Source: Fennellomyces sp. T-0311
Taxonomy: Eukaryota > Mucoromycota > Mucoromycetes > Mucorales > Lichtheimiaceae
Direction: 5' to 3'
NCBI GenBank assembly: GCA_025266875.1
Contig: JALLLT010000046.1
Coordinates: forward strand, 1-64,000
Length of the DNA: 64,000 bases
This document shows positions 11,857-25,206 of this stretch, piece by piece. Position 1 is the first letter of the stretch, and each line of letters begins with the position of its first letter. Position numbers and translations under genes: made by a program. The notes beneath the pieces were generated by a model that made no database searches, was not told the DNA's origin, and saw nothing but the letters and a program-made list of their open reading frames with translations.

Positions 11857-12322
11857 GTTGGTGTGTAGTGTAAAGAGAAGTCAGAAACGCGCTACACGAA
11901 AAAATCCCAATTTTTTTTTTGCGCTGCACCAGCCGCGTACTGGCTGGTAGGCAATAGACCATAGGCCTTTTTGGTCTACATAGTGACTCTCCCTATGTAA
12001 CAAATTTTGAAAGAGATTACCATTCTATTCCCTTCTGTAGTAAAATAAGCGTATATTAATAACCCTCCACTTGGTACCTGAACCATTACTTTTTGGTACT
12101 CGTTCACTAGCAGTTTAACAATGTAGCGCCAACAGTGATCAAAAGTGCTACCTTTATGTGTAGCTCTACTACACTACGTAGATATGTCCATGTCTCATCT
12201 GAATAGATTCATATTCAGTCAAGCATTCAGGAACGCTACTCTTCCCGGGTTGCTTCGACAACTGACACCAGATCTTTAAGAGTTGTCTTGTGACCTAGAA
12301 AAGGCTGTTCATCATTAATATA

Positions 12323-12893
12323 CTAATGGTTTTCTAACCATAATCTTGAGGATGGAACCTTCATGTGATATTGGTATCTAAATGGCAAGCTTGGCAAGTT
12401 TGACAACCTGGGAACAACATTCTCCAACCACCTAGCGTGGCAAAGTTTCCGTAATAGGAGCATTAAAGTATCCTGCCGAGGATTTGCGTCAGCAGGATTG
12501 TGAGGGCTCCGAAAAGCACGGACAAATGCATCCCAAATATCCTTGCAAAGCACCTTTTGTTCCCATGATCAGTCGCCTTGTCTGTTTATGCCATTGATGA
12601 TACCGTTGATGCTTTCAATAGATGTAGCAGTGCGCGCTGTTCGGTCTTACTGCAAAGGCAAGCCAAACTGTATATAATTAAGGAGAGTCATGAGATGGCC
12701 TAACGGTCATCTATGCGACAATGAAAGACACTGTTCGGACGGGAGCGACGAAGGTGATGATATTATGATAATCTTGCTGGCCGTGTTTATTTTCAACCTG
12801 GGAATGGCAAACTGCTAGCACCGGATCATAATCTCGGATCCATGCGTGCTGTGAGACAATGTTACGCCACAAGGCCAAGATACATTTCATCAT
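12323..12893 (-). pseudogene. unidentified decayed gene or transposon remnant
   Basis: Two minus-strand segments read like coding sequence. One, from 12893, has WRNIVSQHAWIRDYDP and ends at a stop near 12711. The second, upstream of 12553, reads ARTATSIESINGIINGIN, meets an in-frame TGA, then continues as KDIWDAFVRAFRSPHNP to a stop at 12323. An intron may have separated them, and the TGA is a nonsense mutation if the frame is right. I do not recognise the family; a transposon-encoded protein is likely because it is isolated and broken. Confidence 0.3.
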
Positions 12894-13914
12894 GTCCGTG
12901 GATGGTGCTACGTTTAGAACTACACAGAAGCACTGCTTCTCTCGGTTATTTTTGCGATGGATCTAGTCTCAAGCTAGCATCGGAACGCCCTGAAACAATA
13001 AAATGCTGCAAAATCATCAATGCGTTACCCCACATGATACTGCAGCTCATGCGAAAAAGAGTCGAACCAGCAGATCTCGTTATCAGTCGCATGAAACGGT
13101 TGTCAACGCGATTTCAATCGGAGCAGTTAACAAGAGCCATTAGATCAAGTTACTTCGGTATTGTATAATCGAGATTTGACTCCAACGCATTACATGTGTT
13201 TGTTCGTGGGATTTTAGTGTTACCTTGCATTTGTCTCTGGAATCTCGGTAAAACCTGCTGCGATCTGCAAAGTTGGATGGATCCAAACACAACAGTGGTG
13301 ATTATCTATAAAGATCCTTGATTTAGAAAAGACAAACCACTCAAACGGCCATGTGAGTGGACTCGAACCCTTGTTTCCTCCGCAATTGTATAATCAGATA
13401 CACACCATAACAAACGGGGTCCAGCAAACATTGGCAAATTATCAGATGTCTTTTCGGGCTTTTCCATCTTTCTTATACAAATGCAACATAACTGTATCAT
13501 ATCTCTCTTGGGAAAAAGCGCGTAGCATTTTTATACCCTCTGTTGCAAGCGTCAGGGTATTGTAGCAGCGTACATCCGATGTGGGGTAGCTGTACACGAG
13601 GGAGTTTTGAAACAAAAATCGACGGCTGCTCGTTTAAGGACAACAAATTTAGCTGGACTAAAGATCTGATTAAGAAGAAGTTATCTGCACCGGTTTTGTT
13701 TACAACTATAGTGGCTTCACCTGCTCCAAAAACAACATCCCTTACTGAGAGCACTTTAGTCTTTTGCAAGGAGCAGGTAGGAACGCGAGCCAGGATTTGG
13801 CAGTTGTCTTGTAAGCTTATACTGAGCCATGGGGCTTTTTTATCAGATTCGCATCGGAGAATGTAAGATCTGATAACATTCTAAGCGATCTCTTTTTTTT
13901 CGGGCTTGCACACT

Positions 13915-13925
13915 TATATAAAAGG
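13915..13925 (+). promoter_or_regulatory. TATA box of the PPR gene
   Basis: TATATAAAAGG lies 70-80 bases upstream of the ATG at 13995. It is followed by a C/T-rich stretch as in fungal core promoters, which predicts transcription starting near 13945. Confidence 0.55.
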
Positions 13926-13994
13926 CTATTTCTGGCCTCCCGTTTCTTGTGTTTTTCTCGACTCTTTATCTCCCCCCGCTCCGGTTTAATTATC

Positions 13995-16900
13995 ATGCAT
14001 TCTACACATTCATATCCCAACAGTGGAGCACCATACAAACAACATCATCATTCCGAATCATCACACCATGAAAAGCCTAACGACCTTCCTACTCCGCCGC
14101 CATCACCTATCGGATCCCCACAACATTCCATGAGCGCTACACTCGAAGCCAATGCAAGAATTTTAGCCGCAAAACGCGATGGCAATCTAAAAGCGGTCAT
14201 GGCTGAATTTGGCTCGATGAAAAAGCAAAAGATCCCATTGACGCACCACACGTATAACCTTGTTCTCGATGCGCACGCCAATCTGCGACGAGAAGGAACC
14301 CCTTTGACCAACATTATAAAAGGTAAGCTCTCTTTTTGACAACCTACTGCTTTATGCTTTATAAACTAAGTGCATTGTGAACTTTATAGTCTATGACGAA
14401 ATGATCCGAGCACAGATACCGCCCAGTGGTTACACATACACCGTACTACTCCGTGTGTTATGTAAACGCGATGTTGAAGTGCAAAAGACAGTTGCCATGT
14501 TGAAACGGCAATCAGCTCGTACTGGCATCGGTATGGATGATATCGGCCAGCTTGAAGCAGAAGGCAATTTAAATCGCGCATTGGACCTTTTCCGTAGCGC
14601 CGGAAGCCACGTGGAGGAGTTTGAGGTGGAGATCTACAATCAGCTCCTGCGAGTCTTGTCACACTACGGAAATACCATCGATGCAAACTACGTGTACGAC
14701 CAATTGGTCCGTTCGCCCAATGCTCAGCCCAATTCCGCTACTTTCGCCGCCTTGATCAACCTTATGGGTAGAGCCGGCGATATTCACGCTGCTCTTGCTT
14801 TCTTTGACCACTATACCAAAGCCAAAGACAACATGGGTCCGCATGACGCTTCTTACGTTTACAATGCGCTCGTCGACGCCTATCTCAAATGCCATCAACT
14901 CGACGGCGCATTGCGCGTGCTCGAGCAAGATATGACCCACGATGGTGTCAAGGTCACGGTGATTCCTTACAACTCCATAATTCGACACTACTGTGCTCAT
15001 GGTGATATGGCTCAGGCACAACAGGTCGTTCAAAAACTCCAATTAAATGACAATCTACCAGTTCCTGATGCGAGTAGTTACGGACCCATTCTTTCAGCAT
15101 ATTGTCAAGCAAACCAATGGCAACCGGCATCCGAAATATACCACCAATTGATCACCACCGACATTTCCAAGGCGTATGGCAACCTTGCCAATTACGCATT
15201 ACTGTGTATTGCCAATCGACATGGTCAAGAAGCCGTTCGTGTCATTGCAGACATGCAAGGAGCAGGGCTAGAACCAGACCCTGTCCTGGCTACTCGGATC
15301 GTGATGCACTTTTCTGGAGTATCCGACGCCACCCATGCGTTGCGTACCGTGTTGTCAGCCATGTCATCGAGGACCATCACCAAGGGCGCTTCTCTTTTGT
15401 TGCAAAATGTGCTCATAATCATGCAAGGTGCCACATTGCCTCAAGCTTTGACATTGGTCCGTGTTACCACTCCGCTTGGTTTTCCTACAGCCTTGGCTGG
15501 TGCACTTGTCGAATGCTGGCGTCATGATACCTCTGGTACAACTTCCGATGCCGATTATACCCCCTTATGCGAAGCCGCACTGATGTTGCCTGATGAGCCC
15601 TGCCTTGGCGACATTGTCATTGACTTGCTTGACAACCGACGGTACACTCCACCTCCCCATTTGTTTGCTCGTGTCCTGACCCGTCTGCAACAGCTAAAGT
15701 TCACGGATGCCGAACAAAAGTGGAAGGCAGCAGTAGCATCAAGCGATGAATCCGAAACTCTGTCCAACGAGGTTCTCAAGGCTGCTTTGCGCGGTCAAAC
15801 AGATGAAGCATGCCGTCTGGCTCAAGGTATTTTGCGACGTGGTTTGGTGCCTACACCCGAAGCAATGCGAGACGCCATTGCCTTGATTGGCAAGCAAGGT
15901 CATTTGAACACGGCGTTTTCATTATACCAACTTGTCATGGAGGCATTCAACGACGACAGTCGTGCAAGCTACATGGTGATGAACAGTATCCTGATTGTTT
16001 ATGCGCAACAAGGTGATATGGTGCATGCCAAGCGATACTACGACGACATCAAGCAAATGGGCTACTTCCCGGATGGCAATGCCTACGCATCGCTACTGCT
16101 AGGTAGCGCCAAATGTGCCACGGACGAAGCCACGGACGCCTTGACAATCTACGATGAAGCCAAACGACACAATGTCAAGCCCACGACTTTCTTTTACAAT
16201 GTGGTGATTTCCAAGTTGGCCAAGGCACGCAAGTTGGAACCTGCTCTACGCCTGTTTGATGAAATGCAACAGTTCAAGATTGCTCCAAATTGCATCACCT
16301 ATGGTGCTGTGATTTCCGCTTGTGTTCGTGCTGGTTCAGAAGTTCAAGCTCGTCGTCTGTTCGGTGAGATGCTTTCGTCGCCTTCGTATCAACCTCGCGT
16401 CGGTCCATTCAATAACATGATCCAATTCTATGTTCGTCAGCAACCGAATCGTGAACGTGCATTGGAGTATGTCGCAGAGATGCGTCGTCGTCGTATCAAG
16501 CTATCCGCTCATACATACAAATTGCTCATGGAAGCCTATTCGACGATTGCTCCGTATGATATGCCCACAGCCCATCGCATGTTGAGTGAAATGGAACGAC
16601 GTGACCAAATTCAACCGCAAGCGACTCATTATGCCACGTTGATTTATTCATACGGATCGTTGCAACGCGATGTCAAGAGTGCCGAACAAGTGTTTGCCGA
16701 GATGAACAAGGCCAAGGTGTTGCCAGATGAAGCCGTTTATCAGGCAATGCTCGATACGTTGATTAGCAATGACCGCATGGAACGGGCCGAAGAGTTGTAT
16801 CAGCAGATGCTTAAGAATATCCGCAAGAGCTGCTCGCCGTATATCGAGAACTTGTTTATCCGCGGTTACGGCCAAAAGGGCATGCTGGACAAGGCCGAAA

Positions 16901-17109
16901 AGCTGTTTTCCAACATGTCAGACAACAAGATGCTTCGGTCGAACAAGGATTATGTCGTTGTACGCGAACCAAGTACATATGAAGCCATGGTGCGTGCTTA
17001 TCTCGACAGCAATTTGATCACCAAGGCCAAAGAAGTGCTGGACATGATGGTGAAGCGCGACTTTCCGGAAAAAGTCGTTGCTACTGTGGCTGACTTGGTA
17101 TTAGAATAG
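13995..17109 (+). CDS. large pentatricopeptide repeat (PPR) protein
   Basis: Exons 13995-14322 and 14390-17109, intron GTAAGC..TATAG (67 nt, phase 1), 1015 residues. From residue ~80 on it is a train of 35-residue PPR units, e.g. THHTYNLVLDAHANL, SATFAALINLMGRAGD, YNSIIRHYCAHGDM, FFYNVVISKLAKARKL, TYGAVISACVRAG, TYKLLMEAYSTIA and ATHYATLIYSYGSL. PPR arrays bind RNA and in fungi act mainly in mitochondrial RNA processing, stability or translation. The first 70 residues are His/Ser/Pro-rich and do not look like a mitochondrial presequence. The chosen ATG is the first after the TATA box. An in-frame non-AUG extension upstream (13947-13994) would be hydrophobic and basic (see findings). Mitochondrial location and RNA target are inference. 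Confidence 0.92.
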
Positions 17110-17735
17110 AAAACTCGTTCTCTTTTTTTCTGTACATAGTACTCTTTTATATCCCCCCAAACTTAACACAGATACCACTGACTATAGTAAAAAGATCTAT
17201 AGAAAAGCGTAACGCACATGAATTACATTTTGAGCATTTGGGCTAAACATGGTTTTTGGGCTCACTGATCGTGGTTGTGGTGTCAGTTCGTTGGTTCCTT
17301 GGCTTCGTTTTCGTACGTGATAGTGAATAGTAGTAGTGACGACCAGCAAGAATTATCGGGTCGGCAGTCAATGCCACATAACCGTGATTCCATCATGAGG
17401 TGACGTCCTTTAATGCTCAATGCAACAAAAGAAACGGCCTCTGCATTGACATACGTCACTAGTTTTCATGCACTGCATACCTTTCGTTGATACAGCGGTG
17501 CCCACAAGATTAGTCCAGCAAACGTTTGTTGCTAGCCGGATGTCCGAAATCTTGACAACAGTACCAGCTAATGTGTGCTGGCAACAGAAAGTAAGACAAT
17601 GAATCCGATGGATTATTAATAGATAGCAATATCCGCTCAAACCATTCATATATATATAATGCATGACTCACGGATCGTGGGACTGAAAAACGGCCCCCTT
17701 TCCGATTTGGCGTTTCGAGCTATTTTTCTACCTTT
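17110..17735. other. intergenic region upstream of the 5'-nucleotidase gene
   Basis: No supported gene. The poly-T and T-rich stretch after 17110 is the likely 3' end of the PPR transcript. A minus-strand 84-codon frame (17410-17664) is cysteine-rich but has no recognisable domain and ends in the TATA-like stretch, so I treat it as chance. Confidence 0.55.
17647..17659 (+). promoter_or_regulatory. TATA-like element of the 5'-nucleotidase gene
   Basis: An alternating AT stretch (CATATATATATAAT) sits about 77-89 bases upstream of the ATG at 17736, the same spacing as the TATA box of the neighbouring PPR gene. Confidence 0.45.
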
Positions 17736-18863
17736 ATGTCACTTGCGCAAGCGTCAGAATTAGGTAACGCTTTGGTTTCTTTCCAGCCGGATCGTACTTT
17801 GATCTCAATGAATGTTCTAGTGCAACGATTGCTTGCCAACCCAACGATCCGAATCAAAAACAAAGAGGCAACCACGGCCAAATTGGGCAAGATCATTCAA
17901 GATGGGCGATCGAACCTTCACTTCATTTGTGGTATGTTTACGCATTCAGTCATCATGCTTGGGCTTTAATGGGTCTGGATCCAGATTTTGACATGACGAT
18001 GTCGCGATACTGGATCAGGGATAAGCAGACGGACGCAATAAAGCGCAACCCTTCGTGCCACGGAGTACCAAGTTGTTATTCCAAGATTAGTCCCGAGGTA
18101 ACACACTTTTATTACCGGGTTTAATCAAGTAGGCTGAACACATCGCACGCAGTGCAAAGCAGGAACCGACCAGCTGCTGAAGACGTACTATCCCATCGAA
18201 ATCGACAAGAAGATGACACGTGAAGAAAAGCTGCCGTACATGATCGAGTGGTGGGAAAAGGCTCATGCATTGCTATCGACGCAGGGGCTAACCCGAGAAG
18301 GTAATCGATTGATTGCAACGAGAGAAACTTCCTTCATATCGTCTGATACAACCATGGTAGACATGCGGGCCATGGCTGAAGAAACCCCTGTCACGCTGCG
18401 GCCGGGTATTGAAACGGTGCTGGAGTTGTGCTACACACGCAACATCCCCTTCCTAGTGTTCTCTGCTGGTATCGGCAATGTGATTGACGAGGTGCTGAAG
18501 GCCAACAAGCTCATGTTCCCCAACATGCACATTGTGTCGAACATGATGCGTTTTAATGCCGAAGGCGTGTGCGTCGCATTTGAGGAACCGCTCATTCACG
18601 TGTTTAACAAGTCTGAATTCCAACTTGAGACGACACCGTATTACTCAACCATACAGGACAGGCCCAATGTCGTCTTGGTCGGTGACTCACTCGGCGACCT
18701 GCAGATGAGCCAGGGTGTCAAGCACGAGCTGTGTCTGAACATTGGCTTATGCAACCACGACTGGAAAGCTTCCGAGGACGAGTACATGGACGCCTTTGAT
18801 ATCGTCATTATGTACGACGCAAACTTGAGCCCGCTGATAGATGTTTTGGAGTACCTGCAGTAG
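17736..18863 (+). CDS. cytosolic pyrimidine 5'-nucleotidase (NT5C3/UMPH-1 family)
   Basis: Exons 17736-17931, 17985-18097, 18153-18863; 339 residues. HAD-superfamily enzyme that dephosphorylates pyrimidine (and in some members methylated purine) nucleoside monophosphates. Motif I is FICDFDMTMSR, with the nucleophile Asp ~66 formed across the first splice junction. It is followed by a CHG zinc-like loop, KLPYMIEWW and motif II FSAGIG. Then come IHVFNKSEF (motif III Lys region) and motif IV VGDSLGDLQM. Every block aligns in order with human NT5C3. The third exon start at 18153 is the acceptor that keeps the frame (SPE|CKAGTDQ). The 3' end faces the rac gene with 51 nt between stop codons, so the 3' UTRs probably overlap. 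Confidence 0.93.
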
Positions 18864-18914
18864 TTTCTTTTTATATATATAAAGTGGGACCATATAGATG
18901 CTATATAGATTCTT

Positions 18915-19728
<814 letters not shown>

Positions 19729-22700
19729 AGTAAAGAAAGGGGGAAAAGGTACGAAGGAAAAAGAGAAAGAGAAAAAAGTATCATCGTGCAACGAGCCTCC
19801 AAATTGGCCTTTGTGTTCCACTTGCTTTTTTGGGTTTGTACTTCGGAGTTGCTTTTTTTTTGTACTTGGTACCTGCGCGGCAATGGAACTATTTGTCACG
19901 CCTAGAATCAGTTGACCTTTTACTCATTCACTTAAATACTCTGTCAAACTCATCCACCGTCCGCCTGCGTACAATATATGTTTTTGTATGTGCGCTTAAC
20001 CGTTCTATTTATTGGCTTTGATTAGTATTATCTTCGCAAACGGACCTTTGCTACGCACGCGACGTTGATGGCGACGAAAGTGTACAATTCGCAGTACTTT
20101 ACGAAACACCTTGAGTCAAGATAGTTGTTCAGAGACACGACAAGGTTGCCGGCCAAAAATTCTAAAGTAGTATAAAGACAACAGCTCTTGGATCACATTA
20201 TTGAACCCTTTCAATTCAGAGAAGAGTGGCTTCAAATCCTGGCTACGATTTTTGGTGCATGCTTCATTCGCTTATCGAAAGTTTCATATTCTAAATCCAA
20301 AAAACGACGGGCACTAGCGGTTGACCCACTGCAATATATACTTGTCGTGGTTAATCTTAAAGCGATCTTTATCAGATGTGGCCATAATACGAGTACAGAC
20401 CAGAACAGCAGCAAGTGATGATGACGCAACAAAGCTGCCAAAAACTTAGCTTGATGGTAAGTGTTATGTTATCTTGTTATATCATCTTGCTATCACTTCT
20501 TCTTTCTTCTTGATGGTAGGCCAACAGTGTTATTTGGATCGGGAATAGGACCGGGTCCTTTCAAGAAATCGCTGTCAGTACATGTCTTCTTTGTCGTTAT
20601 GCACAACTTGATAAGTTTTAGTAATACTATATATATTACCAATCATATGCCTATAGGAACAGATCTAGCAACTTCCAAATAAATATATAACTTTTGAACT
20701 ATATATATTACGCCAGTAACAAAGTCTAAAGCTGACCCGCCACAACTTGATACCACGCATTCTCTACCTACACCAATACTACACGCCTAATATGACGAGT
20801 ACGAGATATTCGGACGATAATGTCATAGAGCAATTGAACTCTCAGAGGTCCTGGGCTGTGTGCTTTATAAAGTACATTACCAAAATGAAATAGCTTACCA
20901 CCAAGGCATCCGTCTTGCCCTTCAACGGCTAGACACGCCGCCATAGTCTGGCTTACTCAGGAAATATTTTGTAATTTAACATAGATACCTGAAAGTATCT
21001 CTATCAACTGGGTATGTGTCTGAGGAAAGATATTCTCATTGTAGCCACCGAGAGGCACCGAGAGCCACTGGCCACGCATATGAAACAATATAATGAGTGA
21101 AAAATGATTGCCCAGTTCAAACCAGTCGCTATTGAACATCATCGAAGGGTCGCGCTGATTTATCTCGCAATTTGCAAGTACGTGCCAACGAAAGCTTCCT
21201 ATACAGCTACCAACTGAAATAACGGATAGGTCACGCACTTTAAACATGTTAGTCATTAGCACCATCGACCAACTGACCACAGTATACGTAAACAATGATG
21301 AAAGTTCGAAAACAAAGCAAATGCAACGATCACTTTGTTTCGTACTGTGCGTGGTTGGTCAGATTTCAACTTTACTAAGTTTTGATAAGTGATTGAGTTA
21401 GAAAAAAGGACAATTATACGCATGAGCCTGAAACATGTGCCTAAATACAAAAAGACGGCGCTATCAGAGCAAAAGGATCGTATCCAAAGAACATACGTCG
21501 AGATTACAACGACATCATTTTGTCAAATATCAAGCAAATGGCGAACCAGCAGGGTACCTTTATAACCGGCTACGACAAAGAGACTGGATAGAAGAAACCG
21601 ATTACTGTTTGCAATTAACAATAGGAGCATTTTCTAACGACTTCGAGTACGTATAGTGAGCTCTCGCGATAGACTTTACTCAGCGCATTATTGCACTTGT
21701 ACGATCAGGGAAGTACCTTATTTGTATACAGTTATGGTGCCATCCATTACTCAGCAGTGATGAATACTACATCGAGTCATATCTGTGGTGTCCAACAATT
21801 GGAAGAGGCAGGTAAGTGACAAGACTCAAGTGATGACTGATTTATTTCGTATGTTGAATCATCACTTTAAATAATAAAAGCTTATTCTCGAAGGGTTAGA
21901 TCATTGACATGGTTGTAAGGTACATGAACCGCAGTGGTAACCAGGGTTATGTGGGTTCCACTAAGATACGCAAGGTCATAATAAGGAATGCATGTCAAGA
22001 ACAGGGATGTGGCTGTAGATCGGAAAATTAAAGTAATCTGTTGTCAATAAGCAAACAAGGGTAAGTGATGCATAAGCCATCATCATGTTGTGGATACAAC
22101 AATGTCGACTCATTCGGCGACATCGGCAAAAAGGGTTCATTCAAGCCCATACGAGCATATAGAGCCATGGACTCCGGGTGTCAAAACGGGTATTACCGCA
22201 TATTCTCGAACAAATGGTCAGAGGACACGAGAAAGCAGGAAAGAAAGAAAAACCATCATAAAATGATGGACGATTTGCTCATATTTATAAGAATTACTAT
22301 AATACACGTACGTCGTTACCGAAAAAAGTATACTCGTTGATATACAGGCTAAGGAGATCCCAACTCTCTGAAAAAATAACGAGTTATCTCTCGGATGCCA
22401 CCTCGAAAGCCTACTAAGAGTATCTGTATATTATGAGTTACTTGTATATTTTTTTGTAGTTTGACACGTAGAATCAATTACCGTTGTAGTATGCAAGATC
22501 TCTATGAACTCCTCGACTTACTATTTATCGTTTTTGCGAAGCATCTTATACTTAGGTGGAGGTGAAGAGTAAGAGACGATCTGGCAAACTATGCCAAATA
22601 CTACGGTTTGCGAGTCGGTCGGAATTACTAAAAGACTTCATCCTTACATTCCAACACCAATGAACTCAAAACCTGCAAGCAACGTTCTGGCGCCGTATGT

Positions 22701-25196
22701 ATAGCAAATAATTCTCTGCGACGGGCAACGATTAAAGACAAGATCATTTACGTGAAATTTCTCTAGTAGAACGGACATTATAATCACATCGATTTCACAC
22801 AACAAAATTCCAGTAAGCGTCGTATGAAAGAGTACTAGAAACTTTAATATACTCGCAATTCGCCTAACTTCCACACTTATATATCCAACGCATGCATTCA
22901 ATACATGGATCGCCTGCTGAATATCTTTCTTGCGAAAGCTTAATATTGACTTTTAACGGTAAGAATATTACTCTTGTGCTACTGCAACCACCGTAAAAAA
23001 TTTTTCTTGTAAAGTGGCAGTTTTCACAGGATTTTACAAGACTTTGTATAATTTTATAGTACCGTCGTGCTACGTTACATTAGGATTTTTTACGGTGAAC
23101 ACTTAGATCCTTTATAATCTAGTCAGTTTATCAATCATGTAACTGAGGGTACCATCGCCCAAGACCTCGTCTTTAATTTCGAATTGTTAAATAGATGTCC
23201 ATTAAGTAAATAACTGAACCGGATACAGCGCTTCCAATAATTTGTAGAAGTGAAAAATCTTATCGCAATTGTGTTCTGTACGTTGCAACTATAAGCCAGT
23301 ACTTACGGATAAAAAAGATTGGGAATCAACGGCAGCTACAACTTATTATAGTACAAAAAAGAATCTGGCGAAAAACTATTTGTATCTTCATCCTATTACG
23401 GATATTAATATATGGACTAGTATATGATGTATGTATATGTATCAGAAAATTAAACTATAATCCTATAAGCTATAAGGGATACATCCAAATGATGCCCAGA
23501 AGCGTGTTATAAGAGACGGAAATGACATTTGAATCACAAGAAGGTACGACAAGACAAACTATCTAATATATCCCACCAGTAGCCTCGTCGATAACTACAT
23601 AAGTCCACGCAATACTTTGATGTACGAACTTAAAGGGATTATTCCAATAGCTCGTACAACTTCTCCCGCGAACATTAATATTATAATTAGTAATTAAATG
23701 CGAGAAAAAACTTTTTCTCTACCAATATGCCTCCGTTTCAAATAAAGTAAAAGCTTAGTACAATATAATATATATGTCAAATACGAATTATATGTATATA
23801 GGTTTTATGAGCGAGAAAAGTATATATCAAGTGTAAACAGTAGGTTTCGAAACATGAAGAACCACTCTCATACTTATATCAGTATATATATACATTTGTT
23901 TATAGAAGAAGAGATACATTTTCTTTTAAAAAGTATACATTAACTTTATTATATTGCTTGCATTTTTTGAGATGTTACAGTGGATACGAATAATTACAGC
24001 TATATATTTAAAGTAGTTATTTCTAAATAGGAATGAACAACCAAACCTGCTCATTTCTTAGAATGCATAATAAAGTACCATTTAAGATAAATGACGATGC
24101 TTTATGAGATAATATACATATAACAAAAGCTACATGTATTAGAAGACGAAAATATACATTCCAAACATTTAAGCCATCTCTCTAACGACATAGTATTAAT
24201 AAGAACCTTTAAAGGCGGGGCTTTTCTACGCATCTTCTTCCGATTCATCGTTTGCAATATATAATGAGTATCACTCCCTTTAGTTTTTTTCATGGTTATC
24301 TGCTGTTGTGTAGCCTTGATTTGGCTTAAAGGGTTGAATTTTCAATAATTCGAAAAGTACACGAATTTAGAGCTTTGTCGGTTCCGGTGGTCCGAGCTAA
24401 TTGAATGAGCACCCCAACTCCGTTGGGCGGGTTGCAATTAATACGATTATCGGAGCGACATTGCCGTTGCGCAGGATAGTAAGCCACTAGATTGTTTGAA
24501 CGCATAAACACCAATTCACTTAGTAGTAAACTTCTCGGAACACGTAAAACGAATATCGGCATTGCTCGGCCACGTAATTATACCTAAATGATTTACTTAT
24601 ATAGATTTGATAGCTTGAAAGAAGTAACCGGGCATCCGATAGCTTCATACAAAGTAAGATCGTATATGATCTATATGTGCTACTTGTAGCGTGTTTACAG
24701 CAGTAATACATTCGCAAAGAGAAGAATGTACGCGTTCGCGTAGTATGCTAAAGGTAAATAAAGTAATCCCATCCGAATAGCATCCAGTACACCCGCGAGA
24801 ATTCGCCGAACAGGCAGCTAAGGCAATTGGTTACCAAGGAAGAGACGGTAAAACAATTCTCCCGTCCATGTGTGATTCTCATTCGTTTCTTTTCGGAGTA
24901 AATATAAACGTTTTTTTGATAAGGTGTGTGGAATGACCCTGCATGTTACGATTAATTGACGGAGAACCTGTTTCACTATAAATATAACGCAAAATGTGAA
25001 TATTTGGATTCGGGTAGTGGTAAAAAAAAAGTCGGGATGTAAAAAAAGCATGAACTTCTTGTATCACCGAACTCCGGATTCTTTCCTCAATTTCTTTTGT
25101 TTCTCTTGGTGTCAGTTTAACCTGGTTTAAACCAAGCTTTTTAAAAATAATATTGCTCTTCTTTCGCTTTTCTTTTGTAAAAGGCGCAAACATGCC
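19729..25196. other. gene-poor AT-rich region
   Basis: About 5.4 kb without a supported gene. The first ~250 bases are the rac promoter. The rest is AT-rich with scattered short frames lacking domains. A 109-bp foldback element is listed separately at 22989-23097. The last ~60 bases (T-rich) form the leader of the membrane-protein gene at 25197. Confidence 0.6.
22989..23097. mobile_element. 109-bp foldback MITE-like element with 3-bp AAC duplication
   Basis: The ends are perfect inverted repeats of 13 bp (CACCGTAAAAAAT at 22989-23001 and its complement at 23085-23097). AAC occurs immediately outside both ends (22986-22988 and 23098-23100), as expected for a 3-bp target-site duplication. An inner inverted repeat, CTTGTAAA/TTTTACAAG (23006-23040), makes the left half a hairpin. 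There is no coding capacity. Classification is uncertain; a 3-bp duplication fits CACTA-like or Harbinger-like transposases. Confidence 0.6.
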
Positions 25197-25206
25197 ATGT
25201 GGCTAA
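25192..25206 (+). promoter_or_regulatory. 4-codon uORF overlapping the start of the membrane-protein gene
   Basis: An ATG at 25192 with A at position -3 opens a frame of four codons ending in TAA at 25204-25206. The main ATG (25197) lies inside it in another frame. Ribosomes initiating at the first ATG would terminate nine bases past the main ATG, so the main protein would depend on leaky scanning or short back-scanning reinitiation. This predicts reduced or regulated translation. Confidence 0.4.

Larger units (their letters stand above)
11857..13994. other. intergenic region between nse4 and the PPR gene
   Basis: No intact gene. It holds a decayed minus-strand coding remnant (12323-12893, listed separately). 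A 108-codon plus-strand frame at 12842-13168 overlaps that remnant and has no recognisable domain. The final ~130 bases are the promoter and leader of the PPR gene. Confidence 0.55.

Noticed and set aside
13340..13440. tRNA-like T-arm (GGTTCGAGTCC on the minus strand)
   Set aside because: The presumed T-stem does not pair over five bases, and no D-arm or anticodon arm with correct spacing could be drawn.
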